64,000 nucleotides of DNA, taken from positions 124,001 to 188,000 of the forward strand of contig NZ_VIRL01000004.1 in assembly GCF_006874465.1 (NCBI RefSeq), read 5' to 3'. Position 1 is the first letter of the stretch; the number at the start of each line of letters is the position of its first letter. Below are positions 8,029-16,202 of the stretch, one piece after another. Both the position numbers and the translations under genes were made by a program. Origin of the DNA: Microbispora bryophytorum. Lineage in GTDB: Bacteria > Actinomycetota > Actinomycetes > Streptosporangiales > Streptosporangiaceae. The notes under the pieces were generated by a model. The model did not search any database. It was not told the DNA's origin and saw only the letters and a program-made list of their open reading frames with translations.

Positions 8029-9751
8029 TCACTCCTCCCGGCGCTCACGGAAGATCGCCACGAGCAGACGCAGCGCGAGGACGGCGCTCACCACCAGCAG
8101 GTTGTAGCCGATGAGCTGATAGAGAGTGACGGTGGGGGTCACCCGCGGCCCGCGCTCCGAGTCGAGCAGCAGCACGGCCATGATCCCCGCGGTGGCCGCC
8201 AGCACCGTCAGGAGTGCCTGGTGCAGCAGGCCGGTCATGTGCCGCCGGTCCCGGGCGTCGGCGAACAGCCGCACGTTGACGCTGAACCTGCCGCTCTCCG
8301 CCGCTCCGACGATGCGGTCCACGCTGCGGGGCAGCCGCCGCAGCAGGGGCAGCAGGCGCACCGCCTCCTGGGCCACCGCGGTGCGGATCTCCTCCCGGCC
8401 GCCGGGCGGGGACAGGCGGCGGCCGGCGAACTCCCGCGCCTCCTTCACGATGTCGAATCCGGGCGCGAGGCCGGTGAGCGTACCCTCGATCGTCCCGAGC
8501 GCCCGGAACACCGCCGCCACCTCCGGCGGCACCGACAGCTTGTGGGCGAAGACCAGGCGGAACAGGTCGGCGAACATCCGGGAGTCCGGGACGATGCCGG
8601 GCACCAGGTGGCGGGCCATGAAGCGGCCGATCTCGCGCTCCAGCTCACGCTCGTCGATCTCGTCCGGCCGGGGCACCAGCTCCAGCAGGGCGTCGCCGAC
8701 GCCCGCGGGGTCGGCCAGGTCCAGCGCGGCGAGCAGGCGCTGGAGCGCGGCCCGCAGAGCGCCGTCGAGACGCCCGACGGACCCGTAGTCCAGCAGGGCG
8801 ACGCCCCCGCCGGACAGCAGCATGATGTTCCCCGGATGAGGGTCGGCGTGGAACACCCCGTTCAGCAGGATCTGCTCCAGCAGCGCCTGCAGCACGGCCC
8901 TGGCGGCCTCCTCGCGCTCGGCGGGGCCGAGGCCGGCCTGGCCGGTGGCGAGCGGAACACCGTCCAGCCGCTCCATCACGAGGAGGCGGCGGCCGCCCAG
9001 CCGCGGATGGGGCACTGGGGACCGTACGGCCGCGTCCTTCGACGTCGCGGCGACGGCGGAGACGCCGCCGCCAGCGGCTTCCGCTCGAACGAGGCGAAGA
9101 CCTCCTCCACCGGCCCGCTTAGTTCTCCGGTGACGACGCGCTCGATCTCCTCCCAGGGTGCGGGCTCGACCCGGTCCTGCAGCAGGCGCAGTTCCCCGAT
9201 GAACTCGGGCGGCAGCAGGTCGCCGCGGGTGGACAGGATCTGCCCCAGCTTCACGAACGTGACCCCGCCCTCGTCGAGCGCTCGCGCAGCGAGCGGGCCA
9301 GCCGTAAGCGGCTGGAGGGGGCGCCCAGGTCGGGGTCGCGGCCGCGCAGATACGGGCCGAGGCCGTGGCGGATGAGGATGCGGGTGATGCGCAGATAGCG
9401 CCGTGATCGTCCTGCTCGCCGCCGGATGCCCGCCACCGCCTCCAAGGGGCTCGGGATCGATCCCGTCGGCACCAGGGCCTCGGCGATCGCCAGGAACACC
9501 ATCGAGGCCAGCAATGAGCAGGCGAACGCGAGAATGATGAACCACAGCGGGGTGATTCCGGCCTGGTTCCCCACCACCGGGCCGACCAGGGCCTGCGAGA
9601 CCGGGCCGACCAGGAGGACGGCGAGGGCGGCGCCGAGCAGTGTGCGGACCGTCCCGAAGCGCAGGCCGAGAAGCCGCCGGGCGGCCAGGGCGAAGGCCGC
9701 GACCATCACGACGGCCGTCACTGCGAAGGCGATCAATATCAGCGCGTCCAA
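8029..9751 (-). pseudogene. UbiB/ABC1 kinase-like gene, broken by a frameshift and an internal deletion
   Basis: Three segments in different frames are pieces of one AarF/UbiB atypical kinase. Segment 1 (9751 to about 9283) holds N-terminal membrane helices and ends LRLARSLRE. Segment 2 (about 9283 to 9060) holds EGGVTFVKLGQILSTRGDLL, the family KxGQ motif. Segment 3 (about 9015 to 8029) holds HADPHPGNIM, the metal-binding LLDYGSVG and a C-terminal membrane pair. One missing G near 9283 explains the first shift. Between segments 2 and 3 the Ala-rich nucleotide loop, the VKVQRPG lysine strand and the following helices (about 100 residues in relatives) are absent; KPLAAAS runs almost straight into LGGRRLLVMERLDG. 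Loss of the ATP-site lysine should remove activity. A double assembly error is possible but less likely. Confidence 0.8.
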
Positions 9752-9841
9752 CCGTCGCCCCCGATGCAGTGCTCGCAGTGTTCACGGTGATCGGCGAAAC
9801 TTTAACCGCCCCGGCCGACAGACGATCAAGGACGTGAACCG

Positions 9842-9867
9842 GCCCGGGGCGTGGGCACGCCCCGGGC
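9842..9867 (-). terminator. Hairpin downstream of the secreted repeat protein
   Basis: Perfect 12-bp arms GCCCGGGGCGTG and CACGCCCCGGGC are separated by two bases. The hairpin lies just past the stop codon (9883) of the minus-strand gene. It has no U tract, as is usual for high-G+C actinobacterial terminators. Confidence 0.65.
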
Positions 9868-9882
9868 GGGCTCAATGATCTT

Positions 9883-11211
9883 CTAGCGCTTCACGCGCAC
9901 CCAGTCGATCCGGCTGGTGGAGCGATCGGTCTCGCCGTTCCCGGCGAAGACGACCTTCCAGTAGCCGGACGCCGAGGCCGTGGTCTTGCCCCAGAACTTG
10001 CCGGTGCTGTTCGTCCACAGCGTCTTGACGTAGTGCCAGGAGCCGCCGGCCTTCTTGAACCACACGGTCACCCTCTGGTGGCCGTAGCCCTCCCAGCCGT
10101 GGTCCCAGGCCTGGAGCGCGCCCCGGAAGGTGAGGTACCGGTGATACCTGACCGGCTCCGGCGCGGCGTTGAACTGGACGACCCGGGTGTGGGCCTTGGC
10201 CGGAGGCGTCGGCCGGGGCACGCGGACCGTCACGTCGTCGGTCGCGCTCGCCGAGTAGCCCGCTCCGCCGGCGCCCTCGAACTCGGCCCGCCACGAGCCG
10301 GAGGTCCTGGCCGTGACGTCCACCGAGAAGCGGCCGTAGGAGTCGGTCCGGTCGGAGGTGACGTACTGCCAGTGGTAACCGCCGGCCGGCTTGAACAGGA
10401 TCTTCACCTGCCGGCCCGGGTAGCCGCTCCAGCCGGCGAAGCCGGAGATCTCCAGCCGGCCGCGCAGGTGCAGGGTCTTACCGGCGTCGACGGGCTCGGG
10501 GGAGGCGTCGAATCCGGTGATCCGGGTGCGGCTGGCCTGGGCCCTGACGTCGACCCGGTCGCTGTCGCTCGTCGCGGGCTCGGCGTCGGAGGCGCCTTCG
10601 AACTCGGCGCGCCACCAGCCGCTCCTGTCCGCGTTGCGGTCGACCGAGAAGCGGCCGTGCCGGTCGGTCGTCACCGAGCCGACCCGGCTGTAGGAGCCGC
10701 CGACCGGCTTGAAGGCGATGTACACCCGCTGCCCGTCGTACACCTGCCGGCCGCCGCCGTCCCGGTAGGTCAGCGCGCCGGTGAGCCTGATCCGGTCGCC
10801 CCGGTCGACGACGTCCGGCGCCGCGTCGAAGTCGAGATCGGTGGTCCAGTGGACCTGGAACTCCTTGCTCGCGGTGCGGCCGCCGGCCCACACCTGGAGC
10901 TTCCAGGTGCCCGGCTCGTTGCTGAAGGTGAAGTCGTGCTTGGCCGTGTAGGCGCCGTAGCCCGCGGGGCCGGGGTGCAGGGTGACGGTGCGGCCGTCGC
11001 GGTCGACGAGCCTTGCCGCGCCCTTCTCGGACGCCTTGTAGGTGAAGGTCGCCGTCGTGCCCGCGCCGGCGGAGACGACGACGGGACTGGGGGAGACGGT
11101 CAGGTCGCTGGGACCTGCCGTCGTCGTCGCGCCGGCGGTGGCCGGGAGCGCGACGAGGGCCGCCCCTCCCAGAGCCACTGCCGCGATCACGGCGTGAATG
11201 CGTTTCAACAT
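9883..11211 (-). CDS. Secreted protein with three repeated beta-sandwich domains
   Basis: About 442 residues with an N-terminal signal peptide (KRIHAVIAAVALGGAALVALPATAGA). After an N-terminal Ig-like part (residues about 35-130) there are three related units of about 100 residues. Each begins FDAAPDVV, FDASPEPV or FNAAPEPV, contains a GxLxxxD(G)xxxYxGxxVxIxFKPxGG core, and ends in a GRFSVD/GKFWGK and SGxWRxxFxG motif. This pattern resembles bacterial Ig-like extracellular repeats of unknown ligand. Two ATG codons (11223 and 11211) are possible starts; GGGAAGG is at spacing 0 from the first and 12 from the second. No catalytic motif is seen. The protein probably acts outside the cell or on its surface. 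Confidence 0.8.
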   Translation of the reverse strand: MLKRIHAVIAAVALGGAALVALPATAGATTTAGPSDLTVSPSPVVVSAGAGTTATFTYKASEKGAARLVDRDGRTVTLHPGPAGYGAYTAKHDFTFSNEPGTWKLQVWAGGRTASKEFQVHWTTDLDFDAAPDVVDRGDRIRLTGALTYRDGGGRQVYDGQRVYIAFKPVGGSYSRVGSVTTDRHGRFSVDRNADRSGWWRAEFEGASDAEPATSDSDRVDVRAQASRTRITGFDASPEPVDAGKTLHLRGRLEISGFAGWSGYPGRQVKILFKPAGGYHWQYVTSDRTDSYGRFSVDVTARTSGSWRAEFEGAGGAGYSASATDDVTVRVPRPTPPAKAHTRVVQFNAAPEPVRYHRYLTFRGALQAWDHGWEGYGHQRVTVWFKKAGGSWHYVKTLWTNSTGKFWGKTTASASGYWKVVFAGNGETDRSTSRIDWVRVKR

Positions 11212-11402
11212 TCCGGTAACCATCCTTCCCGGTGGTTGAACGCGGCATGAGGGTGCCACGTCATTCATAACGAGTAGACGGGCGAATGCCCGTGACGGTT
11301 TAACGCTCTGACTTATCGTCATCGATTCGTGTCAAAGCGTGTGATCCATAAGCGCTGCCGTACGGAGTTGTCGCTGTGCGGGACGGAGCGTGCATCGTGC
11401 GA

Positions 11403-11418
11403 CATAATCGGCCGTGTG
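11403..11418 (+). promoter_or_regulatory. Leaderless-type promoter for the E1 gene
   Basis: CATAAT (11403-11408) lies seven bases before an in-frame GTG at 11416, the spacing at which transcription would begin on the start codon. No ribosome site exists upstream of this GTG. Confidence 0.45.
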
Positions 11419-13632
11419 GTGCGGGACGCTGTGGAGACCCATTTCGCCGATGCCGTCGGGGCGCTGACCCCCGGACCCCCCCGGGATCCGGGCCTGCCGG
11501 TGCGGCCGGGCACGGGCCTGACAGGGGCGCGGTGCCGAGAGCTGTTCGCCGTGCAGCTCGGCAGCCGGCTCCTCGACGTCGCCGCCCGCCTCATGCGCGA
11601 GCGCGACGAGGGCTTCTACACGATCGGGTCGTCGGGGCACGAGGGCAACGCCGCCGTGGCGGCCGCGCTCCGCGTGGACGACCCCGCGCTCCTGCACTAC
11701 CGGTCCGGCGCCTTCTACCTGACCCGTTCGGCTCAGGCCGGGCGGCTGGCCGAGGAGGGGCTGCGCGACGTGCTGCTGGGGATCGCGGCGTCGGCCGAGG
11801 AGCCGATCGCGGGCGGCCGGCACAAGGTCTTCGGCCACCCCGGCCTCGCCGTCGTCCCGCAGACCTCCACGATCGCCAGTCACCTGCCGCGCGCGGTCGG
11901 CGTCGGCTTCGCGATCGAGCGGGCACGCATGCTCGGGCTGCCCTCGCCCTGGCCGGGGGACGCCGTCGCCGTCTGCAGCTTCGGCGACGCGTCGATGAAC
12001 CACGCCTCCGCGCTGACCGGGCTGAACACCGCCGCGTACGGCCGCTTCCGCGGGCTGCAGATCCCGGTGCTCTTCGTGTGCGAGGACAACGGCCTCGGCA
12101 TCAGCGTGAAGACGCCGCCGGAGTGGGTCGCGCAGGCCAGGCACCCCCTGCTGGAGTACTTCCAGGCCGACGGCTGCGACCTGGCCGAGACCTACGACGC
12201 GGCGCTGCGCGCCGTCGAGCACGTGCGCGTCAACCGCGCCCCGGCGTTCCTGCACCTGCGCACCGTCCGCCTGATGGGCCACGCGGGGTCCGACGTGGAG
12301 ATCGGCTACCGCACCCGCCGGGAGATCGCCGCCGACCTGGACCGCGACCCCCTCGTCCGTACGGCACGGCTGCTCGTGGAGGCGGGCCTGGCCGCGCCCG
12401 ACGAGCTGCTCGCACGCTACGAGGCCGAGCGCGACCACGTGCTGAAGCTGGCGTCGGAGTGTGAGCGGCGACCCCGGCTCACGACGGCGGCGGAGGTGAT
12501 GGCCCCGCTCGCGCCGCGCCGTCCCGAGGCGGTGGCCGCCGAGGCCCTGCGGTCCGCGCCCGTCGAGGCGCGCGAGCGCGCCTTCGCCACCCTCCCGGAG
12601 CAGGAGGGCAGGCTGACGGTCGCCCAGGCGGTCAACCGCGCGCTGGCCGACGCGATGGCGCTGGACCCCGGGGTCCTGGTGTTCGGGGAGGACGTGGCCC
12701 GCAAGGGCGGGGTGTACGGCGTGACGCGCGGGCTGCTGCGCAGGTTCGGGGCCGAGCGGGTCTTCGACATGCTCCTGGACGAGCAGGCGATCCTCGGGCT
12801 CGCACTCGGGGCGGGGGTGTCGGGGCTGCTGCCGGTGCCGGAGATCCAGTACCTGGCCTACCTGCACAACGCGCTCGACCAGATTCGCGGCGAGGCGTCG
12901 ACCATGCAGTTCTTCTCCCAGGGCGCGTATCGCAATCCCCTGGTTGTACGAGTCGCCTCATATGCCTACCAAAAGGGCTTTGGGGGACATTTTCATAATG
13001 ACAACTCAATTGCCGCATTGCGCGATATTCCCGGCGTGATCGTCGCGTCTCCGGCGCGGCCCGACGACGCCGCCGCGATGCTGCGCACCTGCCTGGCCGC
13101 CGCCCGGGCGGACGGCAGCGTCTGCGTGTTCCTCGAACCCATCGCGCTGTACCACACACGCGATCTCTACGAGGAGGACGACGGCGGCTGGCTCGCGCCG
13201 TACGTGCCACCGGCGCGCTGGGCCGAGACGCACGTTCCGGTCGGCCGCGCCCGCGCCTACGGCGACGGCCGCGACCTGACCATCGTCACGTACGGCAACG
13301 GCCTGCGGATGAGCCTGCGGGCGGCGGTCAAGCTCACGGCGGAGGACATGGGCTGCCGGGTGCTCGATCTGCGGTGGCTGTCGCCGCTGCCGGTCGACGA
13401 CCTCATGCGCGCGGCCGAACTGACCGGGCGCGTGCTGATCGCCGACGAGACCCGCCACAGCGGCGGCGTCTCCGAGAGCGTGATCGCGGCGCTCGTCGAC
13501 AACGGCTTCCGCGGCCCGATCGCTCGGGTGACCTCACAGGACAGCTTCGTGCCGCTCGGCCCGGCCGCCGACACCGTCCTGCTGTCGGAGTCCGACATCG
13601 AACGCGCCGCCCGCAAACTCCTCAGGGCGTGA
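11416..13632 (+). CDS. 2-oxoacid dehydrogenase E1 (alpha-beta fusion, branched-chain type)
   Basis: About 738 residues joining E1-alpha and E1-beta. The alpha part has the thiamine-diphosphate region CSFGDASMNHASALTGLNTA and GHAGSDVEIGYRT. The beta part starts near the middle with LTVAQAVNRALADAM, continues FGEDVARKGGVYGVTRGL and ends with LIADETRHSGGVSE. E1 decarboxylates branched-chain 2-oxo acids and passes the acyl group to a lipoyl E2; no E2 or E3 gene is in the window. It lies next to a leucine-type acyl-CoA degradation locus, which supports branched-chain substrates. The start at GTG 11416 fits a leaderless promoter; the frame is open to an ATG at 11329. A patch at 12940-13035 uses codons quite unlike the rest of the gene. 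Confidence 0.87.
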   Translation: MVRDAVETHFADAVGALTPGPPRDPGLPVRPGTGLTGARCRELFAVQLGSRLLDVAARLMRERDEGFYTIGSSGHEGNAAVAAALRVDDPALLHYRSGAFYLTRSAQAGRLAEEGLRDVLLGIAASAEEPIAGGRHKVFGHPGLAVVPQTSTIASHLPRAVGVGFAIERARMLGLPSPWPGDAVAVCSFGDASMNHASALTGLNTAAYGRFRGLQIPVLFVCEDNGLGISVKTPPEWVAQARHPLLEYFQADGCDLAETYDAALRAVEHVRVNRAPAFLHLRTVRLMGHAGSDVEIGYRTRREIAADLDRDPLVRTARLLVEAGLAAPDELLARYEAERDHVLKLASECERRPRLTTAAEVMAPLAPRRPEAVAAEALRSAPVEARERAFATLPEQEGRLTVAQAVNRALADAMALDPGVLVFGEDVARKGGVYGVTRGLLRRFGAERVFDMLLDEQAILGLALGAGVSGLLPVPEIQYLAYLHNALDQIRGEASTMQFFSQGAYRNPLVVRVASYAYQKGFGGHFHNDNSIAALRDIPGVIVASPARPDDAAAMLRTCLAAARADGSVCVFLEPIALYHTRDLYEEDDGGWLAPYVPPARWAETHVPVGRARAYGDGRDLTIVTYGNGLRMSLRAAVKLTAEDMGCRVLDLRWLSPLPVDDLMRAAELTGRVLIADETRHSGGVSESVIAALVDNGFRGPIARVTSQDSFVPLGPAADTVLLSESDIERAARKLLRA

Positions 13633-13916
13633 TCTTGTAGTTTGCCGCACGTACGGCTCCTGACCTGCCTGTCTCTGTTTCATGATCTTGCAAAAAATCC
13701 GGCCTATGACTTGTGAGCTGGGCCTTCCTGCTCCGTGATCTTGCAGTTGCAAGATCACGGAAGGCGTACGCGCTGGCAGGTGGGGGTGGGCGCCGAGGGC
13801 TGCAAGATCACGGGAAGGGGCTCGGCAGGTCAGGGGCCGGCGTGCGACAAACTGCAAGATCACGCACGGGGGGAGTGCGGGTCGCACCACCTCTCTGCGA
13901 CAAACTACAAGATCAC
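13629..13916. repeat. Cluster of six inverted and direct copies of a CTGCAAGATCAC-type repeat
   Basis: Six copies of a short element fill the 270-base space between convergent genes. Outer copies at 13629-13648 (GTGATCTTGTAGTTTGCCGC) and 13897-13916 (GCGACAAACTACAAGATCAC) are inverted relative to one another and match at 19 of 20 bases. Each overlaps the stop codon of the gene that runs into it. Inner copies lie at 13682-13695, 13736-13747, 13747-13758, 13800-13813 and 13844-13863. The outer inverted pair makes the whole block look like a non-autonomous mobile element or a two-way terminator. Spacing is irregular, so it is not a CRISPR array. Confidence 0.75.
13732..13761. terminator. Perfect 14-bp inverted repeat, likely bidirectional terminator
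   Basis: TCCGTGATCTTGCA and TGCAAGATCACGGA are separated by two bases. It is made of two of the repeat copies described for this intergenic region and sits midway between two convergent genes. Confidence 0.6.
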
Positions 13917-14507
13917 CCCCAAGGGGGAGAGGGCGGCGCGGGCCATGGCGCCGAGCAGATCGGCCATCGCCTCGGGGGTGAGCTCCCCTGCGCTGCGCGG
14001 GGTGGAGTTGAGCAGGCCGAAGACGGCGTGCGTGGCGGCGCGCAGCCGCGCGGGCGGGCACGCGGGGTGCAGTTCGGACAGCACCGTCACCCACTCCTCG
14101 ACGTAGAGCCGCTGCAGGCGCCGGACGGCCCGGCGGGCCTGCTCCGGCACGTTGTCGAGCTCGCGCTCGTGGACGCGGATGAGCGCGGGGTGGGTCAGCG
14201 CGAACTCGATGTGCCCGGACAGCAGCGCGTCGAGCGCCGCGTCCGCGGTGTCGGGGTCGGCGGTGGTGGCCAGCCGTGCCCCCTGCTCGCGCAGCCGTTC
14301 GCTGATGTCCAGCAGCATCTCGGTGAGCAGGGCCTCCTTGCCGCTGAAGTGCCGGTACAGCGCCGGCCCCGAGACGCCCACGGCCGCGCCGATGTCCTCG
14401 ATGGACACGCCGTGAAAGCCGCGCGCGGCGAAGAGGCCCGCGGCCGCTTCGAGGATCTCGGCCCGCCGATTGCGGGTAGGGGTCTTCACGGTCCTCTCGG
14501 TCGTCAC
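13905..14507 (-). CDS. TetR-family regulator of the adjacent acyl-CoA catabolic operon
   Basis: 200 residues. The N-terminal helix-turn-helix reads AEILEAAAGLFAARGFHGVSIEDIGAAVGVSGPALYRHFSGKEALL (about residues 15-60), a very regular TetR DNA-binding domain. The ligand domain is helical. The gene is divergent from the carboxylase-beta gene with only 46 bases between the starts, and a dyad operator lies in that gap. It most likely represses the operon and itself, with an acyl-CoA as inducer; the ligand is an inference from context. The last codons (GVIL, stop) lie within a copy of the intergenic repeat. Confidence 0.9.
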   Translation of the reverse strand: MTTERTVKTPTRNRRAEILEAAAGLFAARGFHGVSIEDIGAAVGVSGPALYRHFSGKEALLTEMLLDISERLREQGARLATTADPDTADAALDALLSGHIEFALTHPALIRVHERELDNVPEQARRAVRRLQRLYVEEWVTVLSELHPACPPARLRAATHAVFGLLNSTPRSAGELTPEAMADLLGAMARAALSPLGVIL

Positions 14508-14528
14508 GGCACCATGGTAGACGGAGTT

Positions 14529-14546
14529 TGTTAATGATGATTAACA
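14529..14546. promoter_or_regulatory. TetR dyad operator overlapping the carboxylase promoter
   Basis: TGTTAATGATGATTAACA: perfect 7-bp arms around GATG, in an A+T-rich island between divergent genes. The right arm overlaps a possible -10 box TAACAT (14542-14547) placed six bases before the ATG at 14554, so bound repressor would block polymerase. Confidence 0.7.
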
Positions 14547-14553
14547 TCCGAGT

Positions 14554-16128
14554 ATGAGCACGAGTGACTGGCCGGTGCTGGAGAGCCGGTGCGACCCGGG
14601 TGGCGAGCCGTACAAGCGCAACGCGGAGGCGAACGAACGCCTGGTGGCGGACCTGCGGGACCGGCTCGCGGCGGCGGCGCGCGGTGGGTCCGAGCGGGCC
14701 CGGGCCAGGCACGTCCAGCGCGGCAAGCTGCTGCCCAGGGACCGCGTCGACACGCTCCTCGACCCCGGCGGGCGCTTCCTGGAGCTGTCCCCGCTCGCGG
14801 CCACCGGCATGTACGACGACCAGGCCCCGGCCGCCGGGATCATCACCGGCGTGGGGCGGGTGAGCGGACGCGAGGTCGTGGTCGTGGTCAACGACGCCAC
14901 CGTCAAGGGCGGCACGTACTACCCGATCACGGTCAAGAAGCACCTGCGCGCCCAGGAGGTCGCCCTCCACAACAACCTGCCGTGCGTGTACCTGGTCGAC
15001 TCGGGTGGCGCCTTCCTGCCGAAACAGGACGAGGTCTTCCCCGACCGCGAGCACTTCGGCCGCATCTTCTACAACCAGGCCACCATGTCGGCGCGGGGCA
15101 TCCCGCAGATCGCGGCCGTGCTCGGCTCCTGCACCGCGGGCGGCGCGTACGTCCCGGCGATGAGCGACGAGGCCGTGATCGTCCGCAACCAGGGCACGAT
15201 CTTCCTGGGCGGGCCGCCGCTGGTCAAGGCCGCCACCGGCGAGACCGTCACCGCGGAGGAACTGGGCGGCGGCGAGGTCCACGCCCGCGTCAGCGGCGTC
15301 ACCGACCACCTCGCCGAGGACGACGCGCACGCCCTGAAGATCGTGCGGGACATCGTCGCGTCGCTCGGCCCGAGAAGTCCTCGTCCGTGGGAGGTGGGCC
15401 CCGCGGAGCCGCCGCTCCACGACCCGCACGACCTGTACGGCATCGTCCCCCAGGACACGCGCCGGCCGTACGACGTGCGCGAGGTGATCGCCCGCATCGT
15501 CGACGGCAGCCGGTTCCTGGAGTTCAAGGCCGAGTACGGCCCCACCCTGGTCACCGGGTTCGCCCGGATCCACGGGCACCCCGTGGGGATCGTGGCCAAC
15601 AACGGTGTCCTGTTCGGCGAGTCGGCGCTCAAGGGGGCGCACTTCATCGAGCTGTGCGACCGACGGTCGATCCCGCTCGTGTTCCTGCAGAACATCAGCG
15701 GCTTCATGGTCGGCAAGGCGTACGAGGCCGGGGGCATCGCCAAGCACGGCGCGAAGATGGTGACGGCGGTCGCCTGCGCCCGGGTGCCGAAGTTCACCGT
15801 GATCATCGGCGGTTCGTTCGGCGCGGGCAACTACGCGATGGCGGGCCGCGCCTACTCGCCTCGCTTCCTGTGGATGTGGCCGAACGCCCGCATCTCGGTC
15901 ATGGGCGGCGAGCAGGCCGCCACCGTGCTCACCATGGTCGGCGACGCCGACGCCGAGGAGATCCGGGCCCAGTACGAGCACCAGGGCAACCCCTACTACT
16001 CGACCGCGCGCCTGTGGGACGACGGAGTGATCGACCCGGCGGACACCAGGACCGTCCTCGGCCTGGCGCTCGGCGCCGCCGCGAACGCCCCCCTCGAACC
16101 CGTCGGCTACGGCGTCTTCCGGATGTGA
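14554..16128 (+). CDS. Acyl-CoA carboxylase beta (carboxyltransferase), methylcrotonyl-CoA type
   Basis: 524 residues, the normal length for a biotin-dependent acyl-CoA carboxyltransferase. The N-lobe has the [20 protein letters not shown] and [20 protein letters not shown] blocks. The latter is characteristic of the methylcrotonyl-CoA carboxylase (MCC) beta subunit, as is [18 protein letters not shown]. The C-lobe has [27 protein letters not shown] and [16 protein letters not shown], which line the carboxybiotin site. It transfers CO2 from biotin to 3-methylcrotonyl-CoA in leucine degradation; substrate is inferred from these motifs and from the HMG-CoA lyase two genes downstream. First gene of a four-gene operon under a TetR operator; a leaderless start at 14554 is likely. 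Confidence 0.91.
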   Translation: MSTSDWPVLESRCDPGGEPYKRNAEANERLVADLRDRLAAAARGGSERARARHVQRGKLLPRDRVDTLLDPGGRFLELSPLAATGMYDDQAPAAGIITGVGRVSGREVVVVVNDATVKGGTYYPITVKKHLRAQEVALHNNLPCVYLVDSGGAFLPKQDEVFPDREHFGRIFYNQATMSARGIPQIAAVLGSCTAGGAYVPAMSDEAVIVRNQGTIFLGGPPLVKAATGETVTAEELGGGEVHARVSGVTDHLAEDDAHALKIVRDIVASLGPRSPRPWEVGPAEPPLHDPHDLYGIVPQDTRRPYDVREVIARIVDGSRFLEFKAEYGPTLVTGFARIHGHPVGIVANNGVLFGESALKGAHFIELCDRRSIPLVFLQNISGFMVGKAYEAGGIAKHGAKMVTAVACARVPKFTVIIGGSFGAGNYAMAGRAYSPRFLWMWPNARISVMGGEQAATVLTMVGDADAEEIRAQYEHQGNPYYSTARLWDDGVIDPADTRTVLGLALGAAANAPLEPVGYGVFRM

Positions 16129-16202
16129 GGCAGCGACATGACGCGTTCACCGGCTCCTCGTCCGCTCCTTGGGCGGCTGACCCGTCACGGGGTGCGGTCG
16201 TG

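Noticed and set aside
8029-9751. Two or three separate intact genes in the UbiB region
   Set aside because: The pieces are consecutive parts of one known fold in the right order, and none has a start signal of its own.
13629-13916. CRISPR array
   Set aside because: Copies occur in both orientations with irregular spacing and no uniform spacers, and there are no cas genes.
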